The notes beneath the pieces were generated by a model that worked only from the letters and a program-made list of their open reading frames with translations, made no database searches and had not been told where the DNA came from. The position numbers were made by a program, and so were the translations under genes. Below are positions 48,412 to 56,743 of a DNA stretch of 62,393 nucleotides, piece after piece. This DNA comes from JBHHYR01 sp046757585 (GTDB taxonomy: Bacteria > Desulfobacterota > Binatia > HRBIN30): positions 1 to 62,393 of the forward strand of contig JBHHYR010000002.1 of NCBI GenBank assembly GCA_046757585.1. The letters are read 5' to 3'. The first letter of the stretch is position 1, and each line of letters opens with the position of its first letter.

Positions 48412-49418
48412 AGGCGTTGGTGACCGGCGGCAACGGGTTCCTGGGTAGGAGCATCGTGCGCCGTTTGTTGCGCGACGGGGTGAGCGTGCGTGCGCTGCTA
48501 CGGGCCGGCCGCTCGCTCGACATCCCTGGGGTGGACGTGTGCGAAGGGGACATTTGCGATGATGCTGCGGTGGAAACGGCGGTTCGCGGGGTCGACTGGG
48601 TTGTCCATGCGGCGGCGCGCGTCCAGACGTCTGGGGTGTGGGAGGAGTTCGCCGAGGTCAATGTCCGTGGGACGCGGCGACTCATCTGCGCGGCACACGC
48701 GGCCCAGGTACGGCGTATCGTCCACATCAGTTCGCTGAGCGTGTATGCGGTGCCACGTGATGGCGTGACGATTACTGAAGAGAGCCCATACGAGAGTGAA
48801 GCTGAGACACGCGGTGGCTATAGCCGGTCGAAACTAGCTGCGGACCGCTTGGCCCTCGACGCAGCGCAACGCGGGGCGCCTGTGGTAGTTTTGCGCCCCG
48901 GCCTGCTCTACGGCCCTGGTAAACGGCCACCGCTGGCCCGGCGGGCGTTGAGCGTCGGCCGGTTCAAGCTGATTTTGGCGAGGCCCGACTATCGATTACC
49001 GCTCGCCTACGTCGATAACGTTGCTGACGCGGTATCGCTGGCGGTGCGTACCGAGGCCGCTCTGGGCCGTGCCGTGACGCTCGTCGATGAAAACGTCCGT
49101 CAAGCCGAGTATCTTGCGCAGTATCGTGCGGCGTCGGGCGAAACCTGGCGTGCCTTGTTCCTACCGGTGGGTGCCGTTGCACTCTTGGCCCTGGTGACGG
49201 AACGTGGATTTCGGGTGCTCGGGCGCCGCCCACCCGTCAGCTACCATCAGGTCTGCCGTGCGACGTACAGCGCACGTTACGATTGTTCACGCGCCGCGCA
49301 CCTCCTGGGCTGGCATCCGGCGGTCAGCGTGCAGGAAGGCTTGCGGCGCAGTTTCGCCTCCCTGCGTCCAGCGGCCCAGAAGGCCAGTGCACCGGCAATA
49401 GTAGGCCTGATGTCATGA
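48408..49418 (+). CDS. NAD-dependent epimerase/dehydratase (extended SDR)
   Basis: 336 residues; GTG overlaps the oxidoreductase stop as GTGA. 'ALVTGGNGFLGRSIVRRLL', 'VVHAAARVQTSGVWEEF', 'VHISSLSVYAV' and catalytic 'YSRSKLAADRLAL' are intact, in contrast to the altered epimerase upstream. 'VVLRPGLLYGPGK' and 'LPLAYVDNVADAV' belong to the dihydroflavonol reductase / 3-beta-HSD-like branch. Substrate may be a nucleotide sugar or a lipid-linked sugar. The stop overlaps the next ATG. Confidence 0.87.
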   Translation: MKALVTGGNGFLGRSIVRRLLRDGVSVRALLRAGRSLDIPGVDVCEGDICDDAAVETAVRGVDWVVHAAARVQTSGVWEEFAEVNVRGTRRLICAAHAAQVRRIVHISSLSVYAVPRDGVTITEESPYESEAETRGGYSRSKLAADRLALDAAQRGAPVVVLRPGLLYGPGKRPPLARRALSVGRFKLILARPDYRLPLAYVDNVADAVSLAVRTEAALGRAVTLVDENVRQAEYLAQYRAASGETWRALFLPVGAVALLALVTERGFRVLGRRPPVSYHQVCRATYSARYDCSRAAHLLGWHPAVSVQEGLRRSFASLRPAAQKASAPAIVGLMS

Positions 49419-50215
49419 CGCCGATCGATCAGCCGCCCGCCCTGAAGCACTACTACCAGGATCGAGCCGTTGTCGATTCGTATACCGAGCGCCGCATCGG
49501 CCAACCGCTGAACGGCTTACTGCATCGTCGTCAGGTGGAGTTTCTCAACCGCATGGTAGGCGAGCGGTCGCCGCACACGTTGCTGGAAGTCGCCTGCGGG
49601 CCCGGCCGCTTGACGGCGGAGATTCGCGGCGTGCGGCGCGGTATCGCCGTCGACGCCAGCCCCGCGATGCTCGAGGTTGCTGGGCAGCGGACCAACGGGG
49701 CCACGGCACACTGGTCGTTCGTGCGCACGGACGCATTTGTGCTGCCCTTCCGTTCGGAAGCATTCGATGCCGCCTACACGCTGCGCTTCATTCGCCACTT
49801 CCAGCTGGAGGACCGGCACCGTCTCTATACGGAGGTCCACCGCGTATTGCGGCGGCGGGGGGTTTTCGTGATCGATGCACTCAACCGCGACGTCTCGCTC
49901 CCCTATCGGCGCAAGCGTGGCCTCGACCGGTATCCCATTTACGACGCTCTATACCGCCGAGAAGAAATCGAAGCGGAGCTGCGCTCGGCGGGGTTTCGAG
50001 TCGTCTGCGTGGAGGGACTGATCAAGCACTATCCGGTGCAGCGTCTGTTCAACCGGCTGCGCCGCGTGAAGCTCGACCGTATCGCGACCGCCGTCATTGC
50101 GTCGATCGAACACCTGCCAGGGAGGCATCCGTCGAGCTGGATGTTGCTATGCGAAAAGGAAGGTGACTCGGGTACGACACCGTCGGCTGCTCTGACGGGC
50201 TGCGGGGGGTCGTGA
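49415..50215 (+). CDS. SAM-dependent methyltransferase
   Basis: 266 residues from ATG 49415, in ATGA overlap with the epimerase. SAM motif 'LLEVACGPGRLTAEIRG' and 'VDASPAMLEVAGQR', then 'FVLPFRSEAFDAAYTLRFI' and 'HRVLRRRGVFVIDALNRD'. The methyl acceptor may be a sugar or the amino-acid-derived group that the following genes suggest. 30 bases separate it from the threonine-synthase-like gene. Confidence 0.83.
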   Translation: MTPIDQPPALKHYYQDRAVVDSYTERRIGQPLNGLLHRRQVEFLNRMVGERSPHTLLEVACGPGRLTAEIRGVRRGIAVDASPAMLEVAGQRTNGATAHWSFVRTDAFVLPFRSEAFDAAYTLRFIRHFQLEDRHRLYTEVHRVLRRRGVFVIDALNRDVSLPYRRKRGLDRYPIYDALYRREEIEAELRSAGFRVVCVEGLIKHYPVQRLFNRLRRVKLDRIATAVIASIEHLPGRHPSSWMLLCEKEGDSGTTPSAALTGCGGS

Positions 50216-50245
50216 TTCTCGGCGGTGAAGCATGAGGAGTCTCGG

Positions 50246-51562
50246 ATGACGACGACAGCACGACCGCAACGTAAACGAACCGCCGCGCGCGACATCCACG
50301 CACTCAGGCGCAACGGCGTCGGCCGCGTACACCTGAAATGCGCCCGCTGCGGTTACGAGGTGGCGTACGCGCGGCGCGAGGAAAAATGTGAGGCGTGCGG
50401 CTGGGAGTGGCTGGATCTGGTGTATCGGGGCGTCACGCGTGACGACATCATCAACGACAGCGACGCCTTGGGACGGGGCTCAATGTGGCGCTACCGGAGG
50501 TTGCTTCCGATCGAGGATGATCGCCACATCGTGAGCATGGGCGAGGGCATGACACCGCTGCTGCACGGGGCGAAATTCGGCGCACGTTTGGGCCTGCACC
50601 ACGTCTACATCAAAGACGAACGTCCCTCGGCGACCGGCTCGTTCAAAGATCGCGCCGCCTCGATTTGTATCAGCAACTGGGTTGAGCTGGGGATCAAGGA
50701 GATGGCTGTCAGTTCGACGGGCAACGTCGCGGCGTCTTTTGCCGCGTACAGCGCGCGGGCCGGAATCCAGCTGTGGATCTTCATGCCTGAGAAGGTCAAC
50801 GCAACGAAATATACTGAGGTGCTCTTCTACGGACAGAACGTCATCAAAGTTGAGGGCACGTATGACCAGGCGGGCATCATGGCGAAGCGGTTTGCGCAGG
50901 ACAAAGGCATACCCGTTGATCCGGGAATTCGCAGTCCCTTTCGTCGCGAATCGATGAAATCCCTGGCGTTTGAAATCGCCGAAGATCTGAACTGGGACGT
51001 GCCCGATTGGTACGTGCAGGCAGTCAGTGGCGGGATCGGGCCGCTGGGCGTGTGGAAGGGCTTCCAAGAGCTCTACGCATTAGGCCTGACGCACAAGATG
51101 CCAAAGATCGCCTGCATCCAGGCCTCCGGATGTGCGCCAATGGCGCAGGCATTTCTGCTCGATAGCGATGAGATCCTCGAGGTGACACCGCATACCGAAA
51201 TCGAGACCCTGACGACCGGGCGCCCCGCAGGGTATCCGCTCATCTACAAGGTCGTGAAGGAAAGCGGAGGACACATCGGCTCGGTCGACGATGACGAGGC
51301 CTTCCGCGCACAGGAGTTGCTAGCGCAATCGGAGGGCATCTTTGCGGAGTCGGCAGCAGCGGTCGCAGCCGGGGGACTGGTTCGGATGGCGAACGAAGGA
51401 CTCATCAAGCCCGACGAAACCGTCGTGTGCGTGTGTTCCGGCAAGGGCCTGCGCGACATCGGTTTCGTGCGCCGGCGCATGAAACAGTCGGTCTTCATCA
51501 GCTTGCCCGGCGAGTGCGCGGACTTTTCCACGATTCGGATGCATCGTGACCGAGCAAGATGA
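50246..51562 (+). CDS. Threonine-synthase-like PLP enzyme
   Basis: 438 residues from ATG 50246, with GAGGAG six bases before; GTG 50225 is less likely. N-terminal zinc-ribbon-like 'CARCGYEV' and 'CEACGWEW', then a fold-type II PLP enzyme: 'MGEGMTPLL', the PLP lysine in 'PSATGSFKDRAAS', 'STGNVAASFAAYSARAGI', 'GTYDQAGIMAKRF' and 'VSGGIGPLGVWKGFQEL'. This is the form of threonine synthase and of cysteate-synthase-like relatives. Inside a glycan operon, next to a PLP decarboxylase and an ATP-grasp-like gene, it probably makes a special amino acid rather than bulk threonine. Not proven. Confidence 0.82.
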   Translation: MTTTARPQRKRTAARDIHALRRNGVGRVHLKCARCGYEVAYARREEKCEACGWEWLDLVYRGVTRDDIINDSDALGRGSMWRYRRLLPIEDDRHIVSMGEGMTPLLHGAKFGARLGLHHVYIKDERPSATGSFKDRAASICISNWVELGIKEMAVSSTGNVAASFAAYSARAGIQLWIFMPEKVNATKYTEVLFYGQNVIKVEGTYDQAGIMAKRFAQDKGIPVDPGIRSPFRRESMKSLAFEIAEDLNWDVPDWYVQAVSGGIGPLGVWKGFQELYALGLTHKMPKIACIQASGCAPMAQAFLLDSDEILEVTPHTEIETLTTGRPAGYPLIYKVVKESGGHIGSVDDDEAFRAQELLAQSEGIFAESAAAVAAGGLVRMANEGLIKPDETVVCVCSGKGLRDIGFVRRRMKQSVFISLPGECADFSTIRMHRDRAR

Positions 51563-51589
51563 GCATGTGCGTGACGGAAGGTGTTGGGT

Positions 51590-52969
51590 ATGGACAGCCG
51601 ATTCAGTGATTTCATTGGTGCAGATGAGCAGGGGCACCTGTGGGTCGACCGTTGCCCAGCCGCAGACCTCGTGCAACGGTTCGGGTCTCCGCTCTACGTG
51701 ACGTCCGAAGCGCAGATCCGGCACAACTACCGCCGGTTCCTCAAGGCGTTCACCGACCGTTATCCGGACAACCGGATCATCGTCTTGTACGCGTTGAAGG
51801 CGAACAACAACCTCGCGATCCGCAGAATCTTCTACCAGGAAGGGGCGGGGTGCGACTGCTTTGGCGTAGCGGAGCTGTGGGCGACGTTCGCGGGTGGGGC
51901 CGATCCGGCAACGGTGGTGCTGAACGGTTCCAACAAACCTGAGGACGAGCTGCGAGAGGCAGTCAGGTTGGGGGTAACCGTAACCGTGGACAGCTTCGAG
52001 GAACTCGGAATGCTGAACGGGATCGCCGGGGCGGTGGGCCGCAAGGTCCGCATCCATGTCCGCTTGAAGCCGCGGCTGGAGGGCTGCGATGGTGTCTACG
52101 GGATGTTCTCGGACACCGTCGAAGTTGCGCGAGTGATCGAAACTTGGAAATGGGGCATGACATTCGCCGAAGCCTTGGCCACGGTGCAGCGTGCGCTTGA
52201 GTTGCCGTGGATCGAGCTGGTGGGTCTGCACTGTCACATCGGCCGGCAGACGGGCGAGCCGTCGCCGTACCGGGCGCAAGTGCGGGCTGTGGTGGAGCAG
52301 GCGGCAGCACTGTATGAGAAAACGCGCTGGCGGGCGCGCGTCTTTGACCTCGGTGGCGGTTTCGCACATGGGCGCGACCCCGAGGGACGACACAGCGTCG
52401 CGCACGTACCGCCGATTGAAGAATTCGCCGAAACCCTGACGTCCGCCCTGCGTGCCGAACTGGCCCGGCACCGCTTCCCGCCGCCTGCGCTCGAGTTCGA
52501 GCCCGGCCGGTTCCTGATCGGCAATACGACCGTGTTGCTCGGCACCGTCGGGGTGGTCAAGCGGACACCTGAGCTTGGGCGTGTGTGGGTACATGTCGAC
52601 TGCAGCAGCAATCAGCTCACGCGCATCATGAGCCGTGGAGATTACTACCACATCGTCGCTGCGCAGAAGCTGAACGATCCAGCCACCGAGGAGGTCGATG
52701 TGGTGGGTCCGCTCTGTATGCCGGATGTACTCGGTAGCCGGCGGAAGCTGCCTGCGCTGCACCGCGGCGATCTCGTTGCAGTGCTGGACGCTGGCATGTA
52801 CGCCGAAACGACCTCGAGTCAGTTCAACGGGCAGCCACGTCCGGCCACGGTGCTAGTGCACGGGGACGAGGCGGAGATCATCAAAACCGCAGAAACCATC
52901 GAAGACGTGTTCGCCCACCACCGGGTTCCGCAGCGGCTGGGGGGATTGGATCGGCGGCCGTCGCCGTGA
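51590..52969 (+). CDS. Diaminopimelate/ornithine-type PLP decarboxylase family member
   Basis: 459 residues from ATG 51590 (GGAAGG eight bases before). Fold-type III decarboxylase: PLP lysine in 'VLYALKANNNLAIRR', 'GLHCHIGRQTGE', 'FDLGGGFAHG', 'LEFEPGRFLIG' and the C-terminal 'DAGMYAETTSSQFNG'. The segment that carries the C-E-S-G-D motif in true LysA reads 'GPLCMPDVLGS', so the carboxylate-binding pair is changed and the substrate is probably not meso-diaminopimelate. It would make an amine, or a D/L amino acid product, for the decoration step. The stop overlaps the next start as GTGA. Confidence 0.83.
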   Translation: MDSRFSDFIGADEQGHLWVDRCPAADLVQRFGSPLYVTSEAQIRHNYRRFLKAFTDRYPDNRIIVLYALKANNNLAIRRIFYQEGAGCDCFGVAELWATFAGGADPATVVLNGSNKPEDELREAVRLGVTVTVDSFEELGMLNGIAGAVGRKVRIHVRLKPRLEGCDGVYGMFSDTVEVARVIETWKWGMTFAEALATVQRALELPWIELVGLHCHIGRQTGEPSPYRAQVRAVVEQAAALYEKTRWRARVFDLGGGFAHGRDPEGRHSVAHVPPIEEFAETLTSALRAELARHRFPPPALEFEPGRFLIGNTTVLLGTVGVVKRTPELGRVWVHVDCSSNQLTRIMSRGDYYHIVAAQKLNDPATEEVDVVGPLCMPDVLGSRRKLPALHRGDLVAVLDAGMYAETTSSQFNGQPRPATVLVHGDEAEIIKTAETIEDVFAHHRVPQRLGGLDRRPSP

Positions 52970-54531
52970 CCGCCGACCGCATGGCCGAAGCGGTCGCGGT
53001 CCTGAAAGCACTCAGCTCGGACGGCACCGTTCCCAGGTCTGATCTACCCTACGACGAGGTGCTCGCTGCACCGCAGCGATATCTCGGCCCGTTCTCTGCG
53101 CTCCCCGCTTCCTTGCAGCTGTATCTGATACGGTTCTATCGGACGGAAGAGGAAGTCCGGACGCTTGCCAGCGGGCCGCTGTCGCACAGCCTGATCTGTG
53201 GCGGTGCCGTGCTCAGCCGCATCCTCTACCGTAGCGAGCACCTCGCCGCACGGGTGCAAGCGCGGACACGGGAGCCGTGGAAAGGGCGTGCCGGCCGGGT
53301 CCGGCGGTGGCTCCGGCGGACGGCGCGGCAGTCCACCCACCTACCCTTCATCCTGCGCCGGTGGCTGCATCGCGCAGGCGCCTGGCTCCGCTTGCATACG
53401 GGACGTCCGCAGTTGGCGACGGTTCTCCGCGCCTCCGGCTTCGACGATCGACCGCTGGGGGCAGGGTATCTCGACGGCCTACGGCAGCTCCCCGGTTGTA
53501 TTTCGGTTCTGAAGCGACCCCAGGCCGCGGTGACCTACGCACAGCTGGTCGGCCTCGACTTCGTGCGCTCAGGGGGGATCCACTGGTTTCTCGAGGCGAA
53601 CTGCAATCCTGTCCTCATGGATGCCCGCCTCGCCCTGCACACCCCCGGTGGGGATCCGTGGGTGAACAACATGCTTCGTTGCGTGCTCACCCGTGGGTAT
53701 CGGCGCCTGATCACCTACGGATATCGGCCGTTTCCGCACGGGCATGGTGTGGCCCTGATCGAGGCGGGTCGCCGCCTCGGTGTTGATGTCAAACTCATCG
53801 ACGATTTCTTCTTCCGCCGCCATCCCGGTCACGAACGTGCATGGTTGATGCACAATGGAGCCTCGGACGCTTTCGTCGTGCGCGCCAAGACCTTCGACGT
53901 GCTCTTTGACCGCGCGGTCTTGTCGAAACAGCAGACGCGGCAGATCATCGATCAAGCGCCCGTTGATTGGGCGGCGGCCGGGGTTGCTCTACCTCCCCTC
54001 GTATGTCCGGGCCAGCAGGCGCCGCATTACCAGCCCGATTCTCGCTTCCCCAACATCGTCGCCAAGCGTGATGACTTGGACCGTGGAGCTGGCGTGTCCT
54101 TCTACAAACTCCCGCGCGTACCCGCGAAGGCGGACTGCGACGCCGATTATTTCGAGGAGTACCGCGTGCCCGATCCGTGTCCGTTCCAGATCGTCCGGGG
54201 ACAGCAACGTGCCCTTCCGGGCGGTGCTCAGAACGCTTGGAAGATCCGGAGCTATGCGCTGCTCACGCCTGAGGGGGCCGAATACCTCTCGTCGATCAAG
54301 GTCATTTCGGGCGTGCGCGTTCCGGATCATCTGCCGGACGGGAGAGTCGCGCGGAAAAATATCTACTTGGCCACCATTAACGAGGGAGGGGTGTACAGTG
54401 CGGTGACATCGGACGAGGAGGAGGTCTACCGGCGGATCGTCACGGTGGTGGGTGGGGCGTTGCTGCATTGGTTGAGGCTGAAGCATGGACCGGACTTCAA
54501 CGACCATGCCGGCGAATCACTCACACGATGA
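52966..54531 (+). CDS. Unrecognised protein with ATP-grasp-like segments, 521 aa
   Basis: I do not recognise this as a named family. The middle has 'GLDFVRSGGIHWFLEANCNP', the strand-turn that ends ATP-grasp domains (Glu-x-Asn-x-x-Pro metal site). The second half has 'FPNIVAKRDDLDRGAGVSFY', like an ATP-grasp Lys strand and glycine loop, then 'WKIRSYALL' and 'TINEGGVYSAV'. The N-terminal third is basic ('RVRRWLRRTARQS'). There is no signal peptide. GTG overlaps the decarboxylase stop and the stop overlaps the flippase ATG, so it is locked between them. Best guess: a ligase that joins an amine or amino acid to a carboxylate. Confidence 0.6.
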   Translation: MTADRMAEAVAVLKALSSDGTVPRSDLPYDEVLAAPQRYLGPFSALPASLQLYLIRFYRTEEEVRTLASGPLSHSLICGGAVLSRILYRSEHLAARVQARTREPWKGRAGRVRRWLRRTARQSTHLPFILRRWLHRAGAWLRLHTGRPQLATVLRASGFDDRPLGAGYLDGLRQLPGCISVLKRPQAAVTYAQLVGLDFVRSGGIHWFLEANCNPVLMDARLALHTPGGDPWVNNMLRCVLTRGYRRLITYGYRPFPHGHGVALIEAGRRLGVDVKLIDDFFFRRHPGHERAWLMHNGASDAFVVRAKTFDVLFDRAVLSKQQTRQIIDQAPVDWAAAGVALPPLVCPGQQAPHYQPDSRFPNIVAKRDDLDRGAGVSFYKLPRVPAKADCDADYFEEYRVPDPCPFQIVRGQQRALPGGAQNAWKIRSYALLTPEGAEYLSSIKVISGVRVPDHLPDGRVARKNIYLATINEGGVYSAVTSDEEEVYRRIVTVVGGALLHWLRLKHGPDFNDHAGESLTR

Positions 54532-55994
54532 GTGTAAACCCGGACGGTGTCCGAGGAGGGAAACCGGACACGGTTGTAGCGGGAGCGGGCAATACGGTCG
54601 CCCCAGCTCACGACGTGCGCCCGGACGGTACCCTACCGCGCGATCGCAGCCTCACCCAGGACATATTTGGCACGTACAGTACGCGCCTCCTGATCATAGG
54701 GCTCAGCGTGATCACGGGTGTGATCACCGCCCGGATGCTTGGGCCACACAATCGTGGCGTGTTCGCGCTGGTCTACCAGTTTGCGGCGACGGTGGTGACT
54801 TTTGCGAAGATGGGTCTGGCCCAGTCGAGTGTCTACAGCATCCGGCGCGAGCGGGTGGGGGCCGAGCGAGTCGCTGCAAATGCCCTGTGCGTCGCACTCG
54901 TGCTCGGTCTCGCGTCGGCCCTGCTCGCCTTCGGCTTGCGGCACCGCCTGCTGGCAACAATGTTGCGCGGCGTGCCACAGTGGGCCCTGCTGATCTCCTT
55001 GCCAGTTATTCCGATCCTTCTGTTCGAAAGCTACTTCTACGCCATCCTGCAGGCACTCGGCAAATTCGGTTTGTACAACCGGCGGATGCTGATCGGCACG
55101 GTCTCGTTGGTACTTGGCCTGTTCACATTTCTCGTCGTGATACGCGGCGGTCTGGAAGCCGCGATCCTGGTTGTGGTGTGCAATCCCATCTTGATGGACG
55201 CCTGGCTCCTGGTGACGATGCACCGGATGTTTCCGTTGTCTGTACGTCCCGAGATGCCTCTGTTGTGGCGACAGGTGCGCTTCGGTGTGAAGTCGCACGC
55301 CCAGGTGCTTGCCCAGCATATGCATCTGCGGGCCGATGTGTATCTCGTGGCGTACTTTCTCAACCCTGCCCAAGTGGCGTTCTATATTCTGGCGGTTCGC
55401 TTGGCGGAGTTCATGCTCGACATCCCACGCACTGTCAGCATGGCCCTGTACCCGCGGCTCGCGTCTCTTGACGACCGGGCGATGCATCGCCTCACGGCGC
55501 AGGCTTGTCGACGGACGATATTGCTGACCACGGTTGGGGGGACACTCCTCAGCGTCGCTGGCCCGATGTTGATCGTGCTGTGGTATGGATACGCCTATGC
55601 GCCAGCCGGGCGGCCTCTGCCGTTGATTGCTGCCGGGATTGTGATGTTGTCGGTCTTCGTTTCGTTGACCCAGAGCTTCACCAGCCGCAACCGACAGCAG
55701 ATCAACATCATTGCGGGCCTGATCGCCCTAGTGGGTAACATCACGCTCAACGTGTTTCTGATTCCCGCCATGGGCATTCTCGGTGCCGCGCTATCCAGTG
55801 CCATCTCGTACGGGGTTGCATCGGCGTTGTTGCTGGCGTTTTTTGTCCGCGCCTCCGGTCTCTCCGTGGCGGAGGTTCTGATCCCCCAAGGGGACGACTT
55901 GCGCTACTTCTGGAATCTCCTGACCGGGCTGATGAATCGGAGCATGGCCGTGAGTGCCCGCTGGGCCGCTGCTCGGAGGAGAACGCTGCCGTGA
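54528..55994 (+). CDS. Wzx-type polysaccharide flippase
   Basis: 488 residues from ATG 54528 (ATGA overlap). About twelve to fourteen membrane helices of the MATE/MOP flippase fold: 'ITGVITARMLGPHNRGVFAL' near the start, 'FGVKSHAQVLAQHMHLRADV' (the R-x-D of the second bundle), and 'VGNITLNVFLIPAMGILGAA' near the end. It would flip the lipid-linked repeat unit across the inner membrane. The N-terminus has a 35-residue polar lead. Confidence 0.88.
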   Translation: MSVNPDGVRGGKPDTVVAGAGNTVAPAHDVRPDGTLPRDRSLTQDIFGTYSTRLLIIGLSVITGVITARMLGPHNRGVFALVYQFAATVVTFAKMGLAQSSVYSIRRERVGAERVAANALCVALVLGLASALLAFGLRHRLLATMLRGVPQWALLISLPVIPILLFESYFYAILQALGKFGLYNRRMLIGTVSLVLGLFTFLVVIRGGLEAAILVVVCNPILMDAWLLVTMHRMFPLSVRPEMPLLWRQVRFGVKSHAQVLAQHMHLRADVYLVAYFLNPAQVAFYILAVRLAEFMLDIPRTVSMALYPRLASLDDRAMHRLTAQACRRTILLTTVGGTLLSVAGPMLIVLWYGYAYAPAGRPLPLIAAGIVMLSVFVSLTQSFTSRNRQQINIIAGLIALVGNITLNVFLIPAMGILGAALSSAISYGVASALLLAFFVRASGLSVAEVLIPQGDDLRYFWNLLTGLMNRSMAVSARWAAARRRTLP

Positions 55995-56743
55995 AGTCGG
56001 TCCACAACCGGCGGGATACAACTCCGCGAACTTCAACCTCAGCGACTCCGAGCAGCTGGGCCACGCTGCGTGAGTACGTCAAGAGCCGGGGGGTATGGGG
56101 TACCGCACGCCGCCTGTTCACTGCGTTCGTGTACCATCGTGAGCATCTGGTCCTCTACTACAAGCCGATGGACCAGGAGATACAGCGGGTGACGGCGAAG
56201 GTTGCTGGCGTCATGCGGCGCGCTACGGTGGAGGATCTCGAGAGGCTCGATGTCTTCTCACATCATTACACACAAGCGCAGTTCAGACGATGGATTGAAA
56301 AAGGCTGGGCGTGGGTTTTCGAACACGACGGAAAGCTGATCGCCTACCGGGTGGTGACGCAAGAGTTGCCTCGGGTGGGCGCCCCTCGAGACCTGGTGCA
56401 ACTGGAGCCAACCGATGTCTGGGTGGTTAATATGTACACGCTGCCTGAGTATCAGGGGCTGCGCGTCCAAGCTGCACTGATCACGCACGTCCTCGCTGTG
56501 AACCAGGCCGCGGGCTTCAAACGGGAGATCAGCATCGGCCGACTCGACAACGAATCATCTCGTCGCACCATTGGATTGTCGGGCGGCCGCGAGATGGAAG
56601 AGATCATCTCTACCCGCTTGTTCGGCATCACGCGCTACCGGCTCAAGAAAACTGGGGCTCGGCGATACTACGACGGTCAAACCGTGGCCCGCACGAGTGG
56701 GAAGGAGCAACCGCGTGGCGAGAGTAACCTCCGAGGCGCTTAG
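55991..56743 (+). CDS. GNAT-family acetyltransferase
   Basis: 250 residues; GTG overlaps the flippase stop as GTGA. The GNAT fold is seen from residue 75: 'MRRATVEDLERLDVF', 'WVFEHDGKLIAYRVV', then 'DVWVVNMYTLPEYQGLRVQ' (acetyl-CoA loop, Q-G-L-R-V in place of Q/RxxGxG) and 'IGRLDNESSRRTIGLSG'. The lead of 70 residues is basic and helical. It may N-acylate an amino sugar or the amine made by neighbours. Confidence 0.8.
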   Translation: MKSVHNRRDTTPRTSTSATPSSWATLREYVKSRGVWGTARRLFTAFVYHREHLVLYYKPMDQEIQRVTAKVAGVMRRATVEDLERLDVFSHHYTQAQFRRWIEKGWAWVFEHDGKLIAYRVVTQELPRVGAPRDLVQLEPTDVWVVNMYTLPEYQGLRVQAALITHVLAVNQAAGFKREISIGRLDNESSRRTIGLSGGREMEEIISTRLFGITRYRLKKTGARRYYDGQTVARTSGKEQPRGESNLRGA

